Of a stretch of DNA of 64,000 bases, positions 11,078 to 19,973 are shown in pieces (within the stretch, counting starts at the first letter, position 1; each line of letters begins with the position of its first letter). The notes under the pieces are model-generated. The model was not told the DNA's origin. It did not search any database and worked only from the letters and a program-made list of their open reading frames with translations. The stretch covers positions 44,024,942 to 44,088,941 of the forward strand of contig OX381704.1 in assembly GCA_947462335.1 (NCBI GenBank). The letters run 5' to 3'. Both the position numbers and the translations under genes were made by a program. Source of the DNA: Harmothoe impar (lineage: Eukaryota > Annelida > Polychaeta > Phyllodocida > Polynoidae).

Positions 11078-14000
11078 ATGCACATCGAAACCAAACCTTC
11101 TGGATACAGTTATTCCTGCCTTTCCTGCCTTCTTCTCATCCAAATCAACAAAAGGTGAGAGTTCAACCAGTTGTTGTCATGTATCCAATACTGCAGTATC
11201 ATGACAAATGTCATGTTTTAGCGATATGTCGTGCTTGAAAGGTAAATGATGCTGAGGTAGCTACCTTGAAGGGATAACATATAAGGCCGATGCTGAGTAT
11301 TTCTTTTATTTATTGTCGACCCCCTAAAGAGGGGGTCTTGTTTGTCCGGGGTGTTCCAGGTGGTCTATAGTGGTTTCTCCAGGTGATCCATAGTGGTTTC
11401 TATGTCACGCCACACTAAAATGGAAGACATGAAGTTTAAAGTGGAGCTGCAGGGACTTGTATTCCCGTTACAGTGGGTGGACCTAGGCCCACCCCTGTTA
11501 TTGGGGAAGCAATGGAAGTTGTTCTATCTCTCAGGATTCCTACCTATTAGTAATTTTCACTGCACCATATAACAGGTGCCCATTTTTTTCAGTTTATGTT
11601 ACATGCACTACACCATGTTTTTTGCTTTTTTTAAAAATATAATGTAATTCCTGCAACATAATGAGCTGTAATAATAATACAGTTTGATATCATTCAGATC
11701 ATAGCATGAGAAAACGGACTAAAATTGTGTATATGGGTACTTAATTCTATCCTCGTTTACTCTTTTCTCATGCGCCGCCTAGTGTCACGTTTAAACAACA
11801 CACTGGCGCCGCCTAGCACCATACTCAATTGACGTGTGAACGGGTATCTATTATTGTTACATTTACTCTCCAAGCACAGGTATTGTACTAGTACAAACCC
11901 CAGGTAGTCAGACTGTTCCCATGCCTGTGCTGGGACACTCAGCATCCCTTAGCTATGTATTGATATCCGTTCAGTAATGTCTTAATCTGAGCTTCTGGTT
12001 GTACTGAATTTAACATGTACTACCAATGCACGAAAAGCGGACTGCGAGTTGTTTTTACACCTTCGTGATAATAATTGCATATAAGTGATATGAATGACAT
12101 GGCTTTATATCAATTTACATAGTTGATTTTCTTTTATTTATTGTCGACCCCCTAAAGAGGGAGTCTTTTAGTCCGGACTGCTCCAGGTGGTCCATAGTGG
12201 TTTCTCCAGGTGATTCAAAGTGGTTTCTGTGTTACACGGATCCAGCGATGGATGACATTAAGTTCAAGGTGGAATTACAAGGGAGTTTGATTCCCGTTAC
12301 AGTGGGCGGGCCGAGGCCCGCCCCTGATAATGGGGAAGCAATGCAGGTTTATGGTTGTGCTGGGATTCCTACCTATAAATAATTTTAAGTCTGTCATAGA
12401 AATGGTGTGCTTTATTTCCTGTCTGTTTTATATGCACTACACCATGCATTTGTATTTTTTTGTCATTTTATTCTCATTTTTACAAAATTGTGTGCTGTTA
12501 AAATACTACAGATTGATATAATTCAGATAATAGTATGAGAAAAAGCGCTAAAATTGTGTACATAGGTACTTTATTGTATCCTGATTGATCCCCATCCCAC
12601 ACGCCGCATAGTGTCTCATGTTGAAAGTATAAAGTGGCGCCAAATAGCGTGTGAACGGGTATGTATTATCCATACATGCACTGTCTCCCAGCACCGGTAT
12701 AGTAGTACAAACCCGAGCTAGCTGGACGTGTTACATACCTGTGCTTGGAGAGTGACCATCCCTCAGCTACGTGTTGACATCCGCTCGGTTATGTCTTAAT
12801 CCAAGCCTCGAGCTATACTGAATCTGGCAAAGGGCGAGCTAAATGAGCTCATATCTGGACAGGATAACTATTGTACAACGAAAATTAGAATGCATTATCA
12901 TAATATACGCTATATTTCAACCACAGTTGTGCTTAAAGGGTTAAAATGCTTGTATGATGCACGGAAAACAGACCGCGAGTCGTGTTTACCTGGTGTAGCC
13001 GCTCTCGGCATACTCTGGCTTAAACCCGGTCCATTGACCCACCGTCTACACGGCTTAGCGGTATCGCGTCCGCTTCACACGCGGGCGGCCCGGGTTCGAT
13101 TCCCGGACTAAGCGGGGAGGGAACGCGGGTCCTACCACTATACTACCAGTGGTACTGTGCCTGTTACGCCGCGTGTACACGGCGGGGTGGTAACGCGTCC
13201 GCTTAGAACGTGGGCGGCCCTGGTTCAATTCCCTGCCGCAGCGGGGATGAACGCATAATTCTATGTCACATATAAGTACGTACTCTATTTTATCCTATGT
13301 TTATGTAACATTGAATTGAATTTTTTTAAATTTATATTTACTACAGGATGAGATGGTGTGAAGTACAGCACAAATCTACAATACTACAAAGCAGTGCAGT
13401 AAGCTACAATCAAGAAGCGTTGCAGCATTGACACAAAACCATACAATAAGGTGAGTTCTGTTATAATACTGACATTTTTTCACTGTACTTAGTAATTGAC
13501 CCAGGGTACCTGGGTCTCTGTGAGACAGTTTTCCAGCCAAAAATGACTTTAAAAGAGTCGCGTTCACGCAGACACCCATAGAGCTCAATGCTAAATAGTA
13601 GGTGAGACGTTTTTATGAGACGATTTTGGTATCATTTCAACCCTAAAGAAAGGCCAGTGGGGACCAGGTGATCTGTAAAGGCCAAATTAGCTGTATAGAC
13701 ATGTATTGCTTAGCACAACTAAAGTGTGTGATGGAGGTGCATGATGGAGGTGCACGATGGAGGTCTGTGATGGAGGTCCGTGATAGAGGTCCATGATGCA
13801 GGTCTACCAACTAGTAGGATTATATTAGTTGTTATTAGAGCCCTGGGTCACATGTGATGTCGATCACACAATTAATTTTCTTTGATGCAACATTGAACTG
13901 AATTTCTTTTATTTTTATGTTTTACTACAGGATCAGATGGTGTAAAGTTGGAAGTCACGAGTCGTATGCAATACAGGGCGCCTACTTCACTGTATTTCAA

Positions 14001-14304
14001 CAAGCGTTGCATCTCTATTTCAATACCATACTATCAGGTGAGTTTTGTTATAACACTGGTATTATATATTATTTTGTAGTTGGTACTTTTATTCCATTCT
14101 TCACATCATGTTTCAAGTAACTTGTCTATATCAAGGTTTAACTGAGTAATATAATCAAGACCAGTATGCATCGAATTGAATTTTATTTTTTTTATTTTTT
14201 TTTGAACAGAATCGAAAAGGGTGAGGCAAGGCAGCGTGCCGTACTAACGTGTAGTGTCCAATAAAGCAACAGGTGTTGCTTCGCTTTCTGTACAAAACTA
14301 ACAG
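11078..14304 (+). CDS. candidate small spliced gene with duplicated exons
   Basis: Exons bounded by good splice signals are 11078-11154, 13347-13450, 13931-14037 and 14210-14304. Each is preceded by a T-rich tract and AG, and followed by gtgaga, gtgagt, gtgagt and gttagt. The second and third exons are homologous: near-identical starts (GATGAGATGGTGTGAAGT, GATCAGATGGTGTAAAGT), similar upstream tracts (CATTGAAYTGAATTT) and encoded RWC(E/K)V...ALxH. Exon 1 joined to the third exon stays in frame (phase 2, then phase 1) and ends at a stop 12 codons into the fourth, giving about 74 residues. Exon 1 joined to the second exon stops within it. The two may be alternative, or the chain may serve mainly as a 5' leader. 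Function unknown. Confidence 0.4.
11300..12060 (+). repeat. ~0.8-kb repeat, copy 1
   Basis: Copy 1 starts with TTATTGTCGACCCCCTAAAG, whose GACCCCCT-AAAG-AGGGGGTC part is a perfect 8-bp hairpin. It then matches copy 2 (12128-12995) at a lower level throughout, including TGGTTTCTCCAGGTGAT, GTTCCCGTTACAGTGGG-like blocks, GACGTGTGAACGGGTAT and the final GACTGCGAGT. A second hairpin lies at 11475-11494. The short coding-like stretch after ATGGAAGACATGAAGTT is out of frame relative to copy 2. Confidence 0.75.
12128..12995 (+). repeat. ~0.8-kb repeat, copy 2
   Basis: Diverged direct copy of 11300-12060, with the same order of blocks and extra sequence near its 3' end. The second hairpin is at 12304-12323 and its stem changes match those of copy 1. 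A 61-codon frame (12197-12382) runs through the coding-like block (MDDIKFKVELQG). In copy 1 this block is frameshifted, so coding is doubtful. Confidence 0.75.
13044..13115 (+). other. tRNA-like (SINE-type) unit 1
   Basis: It has an A-box-like TAGCGGTATCGCG, a CCGC-TTCACAC-GCGG anticodon hairpin (CAC, valine-like), and a perfect T-arm (13090-13106) holding the B box GGTTCGATTCC. The acceptor ends do not pair, so a working tRNA is unlikely. It looks like the pol III head of a tRNA-derived repeat. Confidence 0.6.
13170..13245 (+). other. tRNA-like unit 2
   Basis: A tandem relative of the unit ~127 bp upstream: GTGTACACGGC start, CGCGTCCGCTTAGAACGTGGGCGGCCC core and B box GGTTCAATTCC. T-arm pairing is poorer than in unit 1. 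The pair may be a dimeric SINE. Confidence 0.5.
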
Positions 14305-14561
14305 GTTAGTTTTTCTTTTACTATTGCTTAGTATTTCAGAATATTATATGTTGACTGTTTATCTTTATACTAAATGGATTAAAAGTAGAACTGAATTTAT
14401 ATCATGTCCATATGATATTATTTTATAGCAATTTATTTCATGTCCATAAAATATTATTTATAATGTATTACTTTATTACAATTGAGCAAAATATGTATTC
14501 TATATACAATTCAAATATTTCTTTCTTGTCTTATATTTTCTGTTTTCTTTACTCTTTGTAG

Positions 14562-14676
14562 AGAGACGAAAAGGAAACATAAAAACGGAGAACAAATCCC
14601 ACTTGGTTGTTTGACCTACAGTACAAAGGTCAAACAGAGAAAAAGGTGCTGATACTTTCTATGTACAATACAAGAT
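14562..14676 (+). other. probable 5' leader exon of the first core genes
   Basis: TTTACTCTTTGTAG is a good acceptor ending at 14561, in line with the donor at 14304. The 115 bases to the ATG at 14677 carry no ATG-led frame of note. An inverted pair TTTGACCT...AGGTCAAA lies within it (about 14609-14635). Confidence 0.4.
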
Positions 14677-15012
14677 ATGCCATACCTTATTTTTAAGACT
14701 GCAGAACAAGAGACTTGCGTGTGTGAATATTGTACCCATATTGTTCATAAAACATTTGTGCACGGTAAAGAGTTCAAAGATTTCATTGGTAACGTCATAA
14801 CTGATATCCACATTACAATAGCGCGGTGGAAAATTATTTTTGCTTTTTCGAACAAAAAGGACTCTGCCCTAGTGAAGCTATACAAAGCTATTGTTCTGCA
14901 TCCACATTTCAAACTACAGTTATTCAGGTATGAAGACCTCGTCCCTGTTATTATAACACCTGGACGCATTATAGGTACAATTGTTATATTAAATACAGTA
15001 CAATATCACTAA
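14677..15012 (+). CDS. small Cys/His protein, paralogue A
   Basis: 111 residues, family not recognised. The N terminus (MPYLIF...) and the motif C-x-C-x2-C-x3-VH are shared with the next gene, so the two arose by tandem duplication. The Cys/His cluster suggests metal binding. The C terminus (GTIVILNTVQYH) is not shared. It is the first plus-strand gene of the compact core block and may be expressed from a spliced leader, since four splice-bounded exons precede it. Confidence 0.6.
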   Translation: MPYLIFKTAEQETCVCEYCTHIVHKTFVHGKEFKDFIGNVITDIHITIARWKIIFAFSNKKDSALVKLYKAIVLHPHFKLQLFRYEDLVPVIITPGRIIGTIVILNTVQYH

Positions 15013-15086
15013 TGACATTGCTTTAAAAAGACAAATAGCTCGTCCCATATCTGGTACGTTATTTTGATATCAGCTGATGTATCGAA

Positions 15087-15398
15087 ATGCCTTATCTTAT
15101 CTTTAGGAGAGACGAAAACATTTGCATATGCGGTTTTTGTTCTCGAATTGTGCATAACCTTTATGTAGAATCAAAATACTTCACCGATTTTCTCGGACAC
15201 GTCATTGATGATAACCTTGTCTCACAAGCTATTTGGAGGTATAACCTTTCTCTGCATGCTGGAATAGATGCTCTACCCAAGTTGTATGGGGCAATGCTTT
15301 TACACAGAGGTTATTCACCACGACTCTTCTATTACGAGAATCTACCCCCTACCGTCATAAAACCCATTTCCGATTTTCCATCTTTTCTGATACAGTAA
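15087..15398 (+). CDS. small Cys/His protein, paralogue B
   Basis: 103 residues, starting MPYLIF like its upstream neighbour 75 bp away, with CICGFCSRIVH in place of CVCEYCTHIVH. Further matches follow: F.DF.G.VI.D, then LY.A..LH......LF.YE.L.P..I. The paralogy supports that both are real genes. Function unknown; early accessory genes in this position would be plausible. Confidence 0.6.
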   Translation: MPYLIFRRDENICICGFCSRIVHNLYVESKYFTDFLGHVIDDNLVSQAIWRYNLSLHAGIDALPKLYGAMLLHRGYSPRLFYYENLPPTVIKPISDFPSFLIQ

Positions 15399-15538
15399 TG
15401 TTGATACTGCTTCTGGTTAAATTCTGCATACTATATACTATTTAGACTTGTGAGATAGAATTTACAACAAGAAAAATTTATTCTAGAATTTACAACAAGA
15501 AAAATTTATTCTATCTATCTATATATAATTCTTTTTAT

Positions 15539-16153
15539 ATGTATGTAGATTATTCTATAAATAATATTATATTATTGATATCTACTATACCTAAAAGTAA
15601 TATTGATATTGATAGTATACTGCAGAAAGAAAAAAAGGGAAAAAAGTATAGGGGGTCTATTAATATATCCAGAAGTAGTTATTCTATAAAAATTACTAAG
15701 AACGGCTTCATATACATATTCCTCAAAAATTTATTCAACATTATATTGACGGAGATAGAGAAGTTTGTGCACGATATTTGCTGTGACATATTAGAACCAG
15801 CATCACATGGTTTAAACCAAATTAGAATAGATGTGGTGAACATCCAAATTAGCATTTCTCTCTTCATAGAAAATAAATCCATTAAATTTATACGATTATT
15901 TGAACAATTGTACAATAATTTGAAACATATATATAAGTTTAAAATAAAAGAGTCTAATACATTCGAATCTATATGGTTAAGATACGATGAAATAAAGCAT
16001 AACGATATCATCTTTCTTTCAAGTTTCAGAATACTCAATGATAAAATCACTTTAACCATATCACATAATTTAAAAGGTAGCTGTATCACGAAAGACATTT
16101 CCCTCTTCTTGCTACTTTCTTCAGAAATTAAAAAAGCTATTTCTCAGATATAA
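15539..16153 (+). CDS. putative divergent TBP-like protein
   Basis: 204 residues, rich in Ile, Lys and Asn. The sequence reads as two similar halves. The first has NIILLISTIPKSNIDIDSIL, then YRGSINIS and IKITKNGFIYIF followed by a helix. The second has VVNIQISISLF, an insert, and ITLTISHNLKGSCITKDIS followed by a helix. TATA-binding proteins have this order in each repeat: an (I/V)xN(I/V) strand, a D-L-x-x-I helix, then a strand pair ending in SGK/TG and a long helix. This is a pattern judgement, not an alignment score, and the DNA-intercalating phenylalanines are not obvious. A TGAGATA motif lies 88 bp upstream. It could equally be an unrelated viral protein. Confidence 0.4.
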   Translation: MYVDYSINNIILLISTIPKSNIDIDSILQKEKKGKKYRGSINISRSSYSIKITKNGFIYIFLKNLFNIILTEIEKFVHDICCDILEPASHGLNQIRIDVVNIQISISLFIENKSIKFIRLFEQLYNNLKHIYKFKIKESNTFESIWLRYDEIKHNDIIFLSSFRILNDKITLTISHNLKGSCITKDISLFLLLSSEIKKAISQI

Positions 16154-16486
16154 GGCTAAATATTATATCAGTACTTTCCCATTGTAAGTACTACATCCCT
16201 TTCCCGGTATATATCATCACTGTCACACTTTTTTGTGTTATTTGTTATATTTCACACAGCAACAAATATTCCTCTAAATAGATCTCTCACCATATATTTA
16301 ACGGTTATTGTTTTTCCCTGTGCTGTTACAAATCTCTGGATTGGTTTCGCTGGTACTATCTAACACATGTGCATGTAGTGCTGGATGTCATACTTCTGTA
16401 CCCGATATTTTCTACCAGGCAGTAAGTAGGCTCGTCAGTCAGTGCACTGCTAAAAAGTTGTATCTTTTCTCCCAACATCAATAAAA
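16154..16486. other. intergenic spacer
   Basis: 333 bases without a frame. No TGAGATA motif; nothing recognisable. Confidence 0.4.
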
Positions 16487-17788
16487 ATGAAACAAACGCA
16501 GATACATGAAATATTGAGTCTTATATTAAGTATACTTTCTATCAGAAACAACGAAAATAAAACATATTGGCACGCAGTGAACAAAAATGAACAACATTGC
16601 TTGTTCCATGTCATATCATACATCAGAGGAAAGAAAAAAGACTCTAGTTCTACTTTTAATTTCAGATTTAAAGATAATGTAGCATCTCTGTTACTAGAAC
16701 AAGCCATTAATTCTTTGTCCAGTTACATGCAGAAAGACAAGGCATATCGAAATATGTATGGACATTTGATCACTAAAAATCACAAAGAAATTCGTGGAGA
16801 TATACTTTCTGGTCATAGTATCATCTTAGAGTGTATTTCTGAAATATTAGGAATAAGATTAACTATGATTTATCCTACAAAATCCATAGAATTTAGACCG
16901 CTGGCGTCTTCTCTTATGAGCGGTAAAGCTATAACATTATCATGGAATCCTGACAAAAATGAAATAGAAGAAATAAAGGACGATGACTCGCATCTGTATG
17001 AAGCAACTACTTCCGGTAACAAGGAGAAAGAAAAAAGAATATATAGTACCTCATCTGAAGAGTCTGACATTGAGACATGTACAAAAAATAGAAAGAAAAA
17101 GAAAAGAAGTATCAAATCGTTGCCCAACACAACTGAGTCAGTTATATCTGATCAGAGTGCTTCCGAAGACGACTGTATGTCGCACAGTGATAATGACGTA
17201 AAAAAACGAAAGAAATCCTTTCCTTCTAGTACATTTACTCCCGATTTTATTGATACATCAGACAGTGAAAATGAAACAAAGTATAAAGAAAAGACAAAGT
17301 GGTTGAAGAAGGCAAAGAGGCAACATTCGTCAGAAGTAGATGGTATTTCACAACATAAACACAGTAAAATTTCTGAAGTGTGTCTTGGGAATGAACCAGA
17401 GTTTGATTTTTTGAAAGAAGATTTGCACCTTTCAGACAGCGAGGAAGAATATGGGACAAAATGTGAAAAAAGTACTAACCCAAGCATGAATGTCAAAGGG
17501 AAAAAAGGAAAACAGAAAATTAAAATGGATTTTAGTGATGAAGTAAAGAAGCTTAAGAATTTCGCTCCTATGGCAACATTATATAAAGATGAGCTTGCAA
17601 TCAATCAAATGAACATAAAATACTGTATGACTGTGATAGAAAGAATACGTCGTCATTTGGAAGTACTCTCTTCCAACACTTTAAGTGAGGCAATAGATAC
17701 TTGTGCAAAGTGTCCACAGCATTGCTCTGCTGCTCTTCTCAAATCAACCAAAGACCGTCGCGGGCCTAAGCCTAGTTCTAAGAAATGA
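16487..17788 (+). CDS. OTU-like cysteine protease with acidic/basic tail
   Basis: 433 residues. The N-terminal ~170 fit an OTU deubiquitinase-like domain: NEQHCLFHVISYI (candidate nucleophile C38 in the OTU C-L-F-x-x-(I/V)-S context), a central helical part with Y-x2-M(Y)-x-H and I-R-G-D, the ILECISEILGIRLTMIYP strand-helix, and DDDSHLY (candidate H169) at the end. The usual D-G-(N/D)-C lead is altered to NEQHC, so activity is uncertain. Residues 175-350 are low-complexity Ser/Glu/Lys with basic clusters suited to nuclear import. The C terminus has CAKCPQHC. OTU enzymes remove ubiquitin and several viruses use them against host defence. Start is the first ATG after a stop. Confidence 0.55.
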   Translation: MKQTQIHEILSLILSILSIRNNENKTYWHAVNKNEQHCLFHVISYIRGKKKDSSSTFNFRFKDNVASLLLEQAINSLSSYMQKDKAYRNMYGHLITKNHKEIRGDILSGHSIILECISEILGIRLTMIYPTKSIEFRPLASSLMSGKAITLSWNPDKNEIEEIKDDDSHLYEATTSGNKEKEKRIYSTSSEESDIETCTKNRKKKKRSIKSLPNTTESVISDQSASEDDCMSHSDNDVKKRKKSFPSSTFTPDFIDTSDSENETKYKEKTKWLKKAKRQHSSEVDGISQHKHSKISEVCLGNEPEFDFLKEDLHLSDSEEEYGTKCEKSTNPSMNVKGKKGKQKIKMDFSDEVKKLKNFAPMATLYKDELAINQMNIKYCMTVIERIRRHLEVLSSNTLSEAIDTCAKCPQHCSAALLKSTKDRRGPKPSSKK

Positions 17789-17905
17789 AGTATATACTAT
17801 CTCTATATTATGCTGAGATTGGTATGTAGTATGTGCTATATAGCATGACATGGGAAGTGACACTTTCTTCTTCTTCCATTAAATATAGTAAGAAAGAAGA
17901 ATAAG

Positions 17906-18709
17906 ATGACGGATAGTGCAGTACAAAGCGGGGTGAAGGAAAAAGATGCTCCGTCAGGGATGTCAGAGCAATATTCGCTTTCCCATCCCACAGCTTCAAA
18001 TGTGGCTCCTGCTGTGCTCAATACTGTGTGTCATGACGCAGAACAAAGATCAGAACAAAGCCCCAACAAAATTGAAACCTCTGTCTGCGAAATGGAGTCA
18101 CATATGTCAGAAGAAAGCACTTCATCTTATTACACTGCTGATGAAGAGGCTACACAGTATCGACCCGAAGTTACAGCATTCCCTCAAACAGAGTCGGAAG
18201 AAAACACAACCACTTCAGTCATACAGCCAGAGCAATGCTCACTTGATGCAACAGTACAGGAGCAACTTATATCAATGCCTGATGTTACTTCTGCCAATGC
18301 AGTAGTAGATGACAGACCTGTGTCGGTAATAGAGCTAGAGCAAAGCCTACTTGCTGAAACTGGGACAACAGAACAGGAGAACACTATGTTAACTCCTCAT
18401 GATACTTCTGTCAAAAGAATAGTAGATAGCATATCCCATGTTTTCCCTCCCATGTTTGCACCAATAGATCTATCTACTTATGGAAAAAAAGAAGATAATT
18501 GTTCTGCTGCAGAAGGAAATAAAATAACGGGGTGTATAAAACAGGACAATGAAAAAAACAGTGATATGGGAGGAGAAATTTATTATTCAGACAGCGAGGA
18601 GAAAGAGAGAGAAATGCGGAGTCATACTATTTCTGAGGAAAAATTACCTCGCGAGAACGGTTATCCCAAATCTCCTATTCATGTAGAAAAAAAAAAATTG
18701 GGCGGGTAG
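17906..18709 (+). CDS. acidic Ser/Thr/Glu-rich protein, 5' part of a frameshifted gene
   Basis: 267 residues, low complexity, with repeated phrases (VIQPEQCSLDA, VIELEQSLLAE; MPDVTSANAVVDD, LTPHDTSVKRIVD) showing an internal ~55-residue duplication. It ends 12 bases after an A11 run (18687-18697). A one-base shift in that run would read on without a stop into the zinc-finger frame at 18766-18978. No known family. An SDSEE acidic cluster near the end resembles the one in the preceding gene. Confidence 0.6.
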   Translation: MTDSAVQSGVKEKDAPSGMSEQYSLSHPTASNVAPAVLNTVCHDAEQRSEQSPNKIETSVCEMESHMSEESTSSYYTADEEATQYRPEVTAFPQTESEENTTTSVIQPEQCSLDATVQEQLISMPDVTSANAVVDDRPVSVIELEQSLLAETGTTEQENTMLTPHDTSVKRIVDSISHVFPPMFAPIDLSTYGKKEDNCSAAEGNKITGCIKQDNEKNSDMGGEIYYSDSEEKEREMRSHTISEEKLPRENGYPKSPIHVEKKKLGG

Positions 18710-18765
18710 TTGGAAAAAGGAGAAAGCTAGAGAAAAATGCGAATGAAATAGCGCATATAAGAAAA

Positions 18766-18978
18766 ATGCGCGAGACAAGAGTAAAAAAACAGAACATCAG
18801 TATGTTAACATCAAATTCAGAATGTTTGGGATGTAAAGAAGTGTACAGTTTCATGGGTAGTGTATGCATAAGCGAGAGCAAGCATTGTGTGTACATTTGT
18901 AGATATTGCGGATATGGAGAACTCAGTATCACAGAACTGCTTCGTCATATAACTGCGCTGCACCCCATACTAACCTGA
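18766..18978 (+). CDS. zinc-finger ORF, probable 3' part of the gene at 17906
   Basis: 70 residues from this ATG, but the frame is open upstream through the A11 run at 18687. It holds CLGC, CRYCG and HITALH, giving two C-x2-C pairs and a terminal H-x4-H, consistent with one or two zinc fingers. A strongly basic stretch lies between the run and this ATG. Either this is a separate small gene, or it is joined to the upstream frame by slippage on the A run, or a one-base error or mutation broke the gene. Confidence 0.55.
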   Translation: MRETRVKKQNISMLTSNSECLGCKEVYSFMGSVCISESKHCVYICRYCGYGELSITELLRHITALHPILT

Positions 18979-19095
18979 TTACTTTACTTTTGTACTATTC
19001 TATTTCTTTTTTTTATTTAAAAAATTGAATTAAATCTGTACTGATTTAATCTTTAAAATATTTTTTTTTCACTTTTTTCACAGGACACAGACAAA

Positions 19096-19953
19096 ATGGA
19101 AGTACAGCAATATCTACTGGACGCATGGCTCTTGTCTATGAGATGCTTATATTTTGCATATTATTTCGAATTCTATGATAAGATGAAGAAAAATGTATCC
19201 CAATTGAACATTGAAATACCTTCTCAACCTGTCTTGTCTGTGGAGAGTTGTGTATCGTTCGTCACATTTCTCTCTTTGCCCGAAGAGGAATGTATCACTC
19301 GTTTCGATGAAGTAGAAGATGTTGCATCTATAACATTTTTTGCTTGTTTTTTTCAATGTAATCTGCTATTCAAATACTTACATAAAAGAGGGTTGAGTAA
19401 CTTGGAAGAAATACCACATATGTTGAAAGTAGCACTGTACACAGGTTGCGTACAGAACAAATATATGACAAAATTATTGTGGTTCATTACAGAGTTCTTA
19501 GACAGACCATGTGTGCAAGCTGTATTAGAAGACATATACTGTGAAAGAGAAACATGTGACAGCACAAATTATAACTCATACACTACTGATATATTGAACA
19601 GTGAAATACAGTGTAGATTAGAACTACACAACTATGACACAGAAACGATAACATACCAATGTGCCGCAGCGGGGGATCGACACACCGAGAAAAGGAGTTC
19701 ATGGCATAGTACTGTAGTATATATGTCGTGCTGTAAATCACCTGCTGACACTGTGTGTTATACCAATTTCCGGTTCAAAAGCTATTTCAGGAAGAATGAA
19801 ATTATTAGATGTAAAGACTGCGGCATAAAATGGTTCTTAGGAAAACCTACATGTGGTAAAGACATGCTAAGATGGACTAGAAAGAAATACAAGAAGCAAA
19901 GGAAGTCAATGTTCAAAGATCGCATCTCTTTCTACTGCAAAGAAAACCACTGA
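19096..19953 (+). CDS. RING-like paralogue A (degenerate finger)
   Basis: 285 residues, related along its length to the next gene. Shared points are an F-F-A-x2-F-Q-C-x2-(L/I)-F helix near residue 85 and the C-terminal part MSCC...RCKDCGIKWFLGKPTCGKDMLRW against MSCC...RCVYCHMVWCHGKLQCEEAYLKW. The first C-x2-C pair and the His of the RING pattern are lost here, so zinc binding and ligase activity are doubtful. The N-terminal half is helical without a recognised family. The first ATG follows a long T-rich spacer (18979-19095). Confidence 0.6.
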   Translation: MEVQQYLLDAWLLSMRCLYFAYYFEFYDKMKKNVSQLNIEIPSQPVLSVESCVSFVTFLSLPEEECITRFDEVEDVASITFFACFFQCNLLFKYLHKRGLSNLEEIPHMLKVALYTGCVQNKYMTKLLWFITEFLDRPCVQAVLEDIYCERETCDSTNYNSYTTDILNSEIQCRLELHNYDTETITYQCAAAGDRHTEKRSSWHSTVVYMSCCKSPADTVCYTNFRFKSYFRKNEIIRCKDCGIKWFLGKPTCGKDMLRWTRKKYKKQRKSMFKDRISFYCKENH

Positions 19954-19973
19954 CATATAACTTTACATACACA

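Noticed and set aside
13044..13115. Functional tRNA-Val (CAC)
   Set aside because: The acceptor stem cannot form, although anticodon and T arms are good.
15679..16098. Minus-strand 139-codon frame and similar long antisense frames in the core block
   Set aside because: AT-rich plus-strand genes leave few antisense stops; none of these frames shows a motif.
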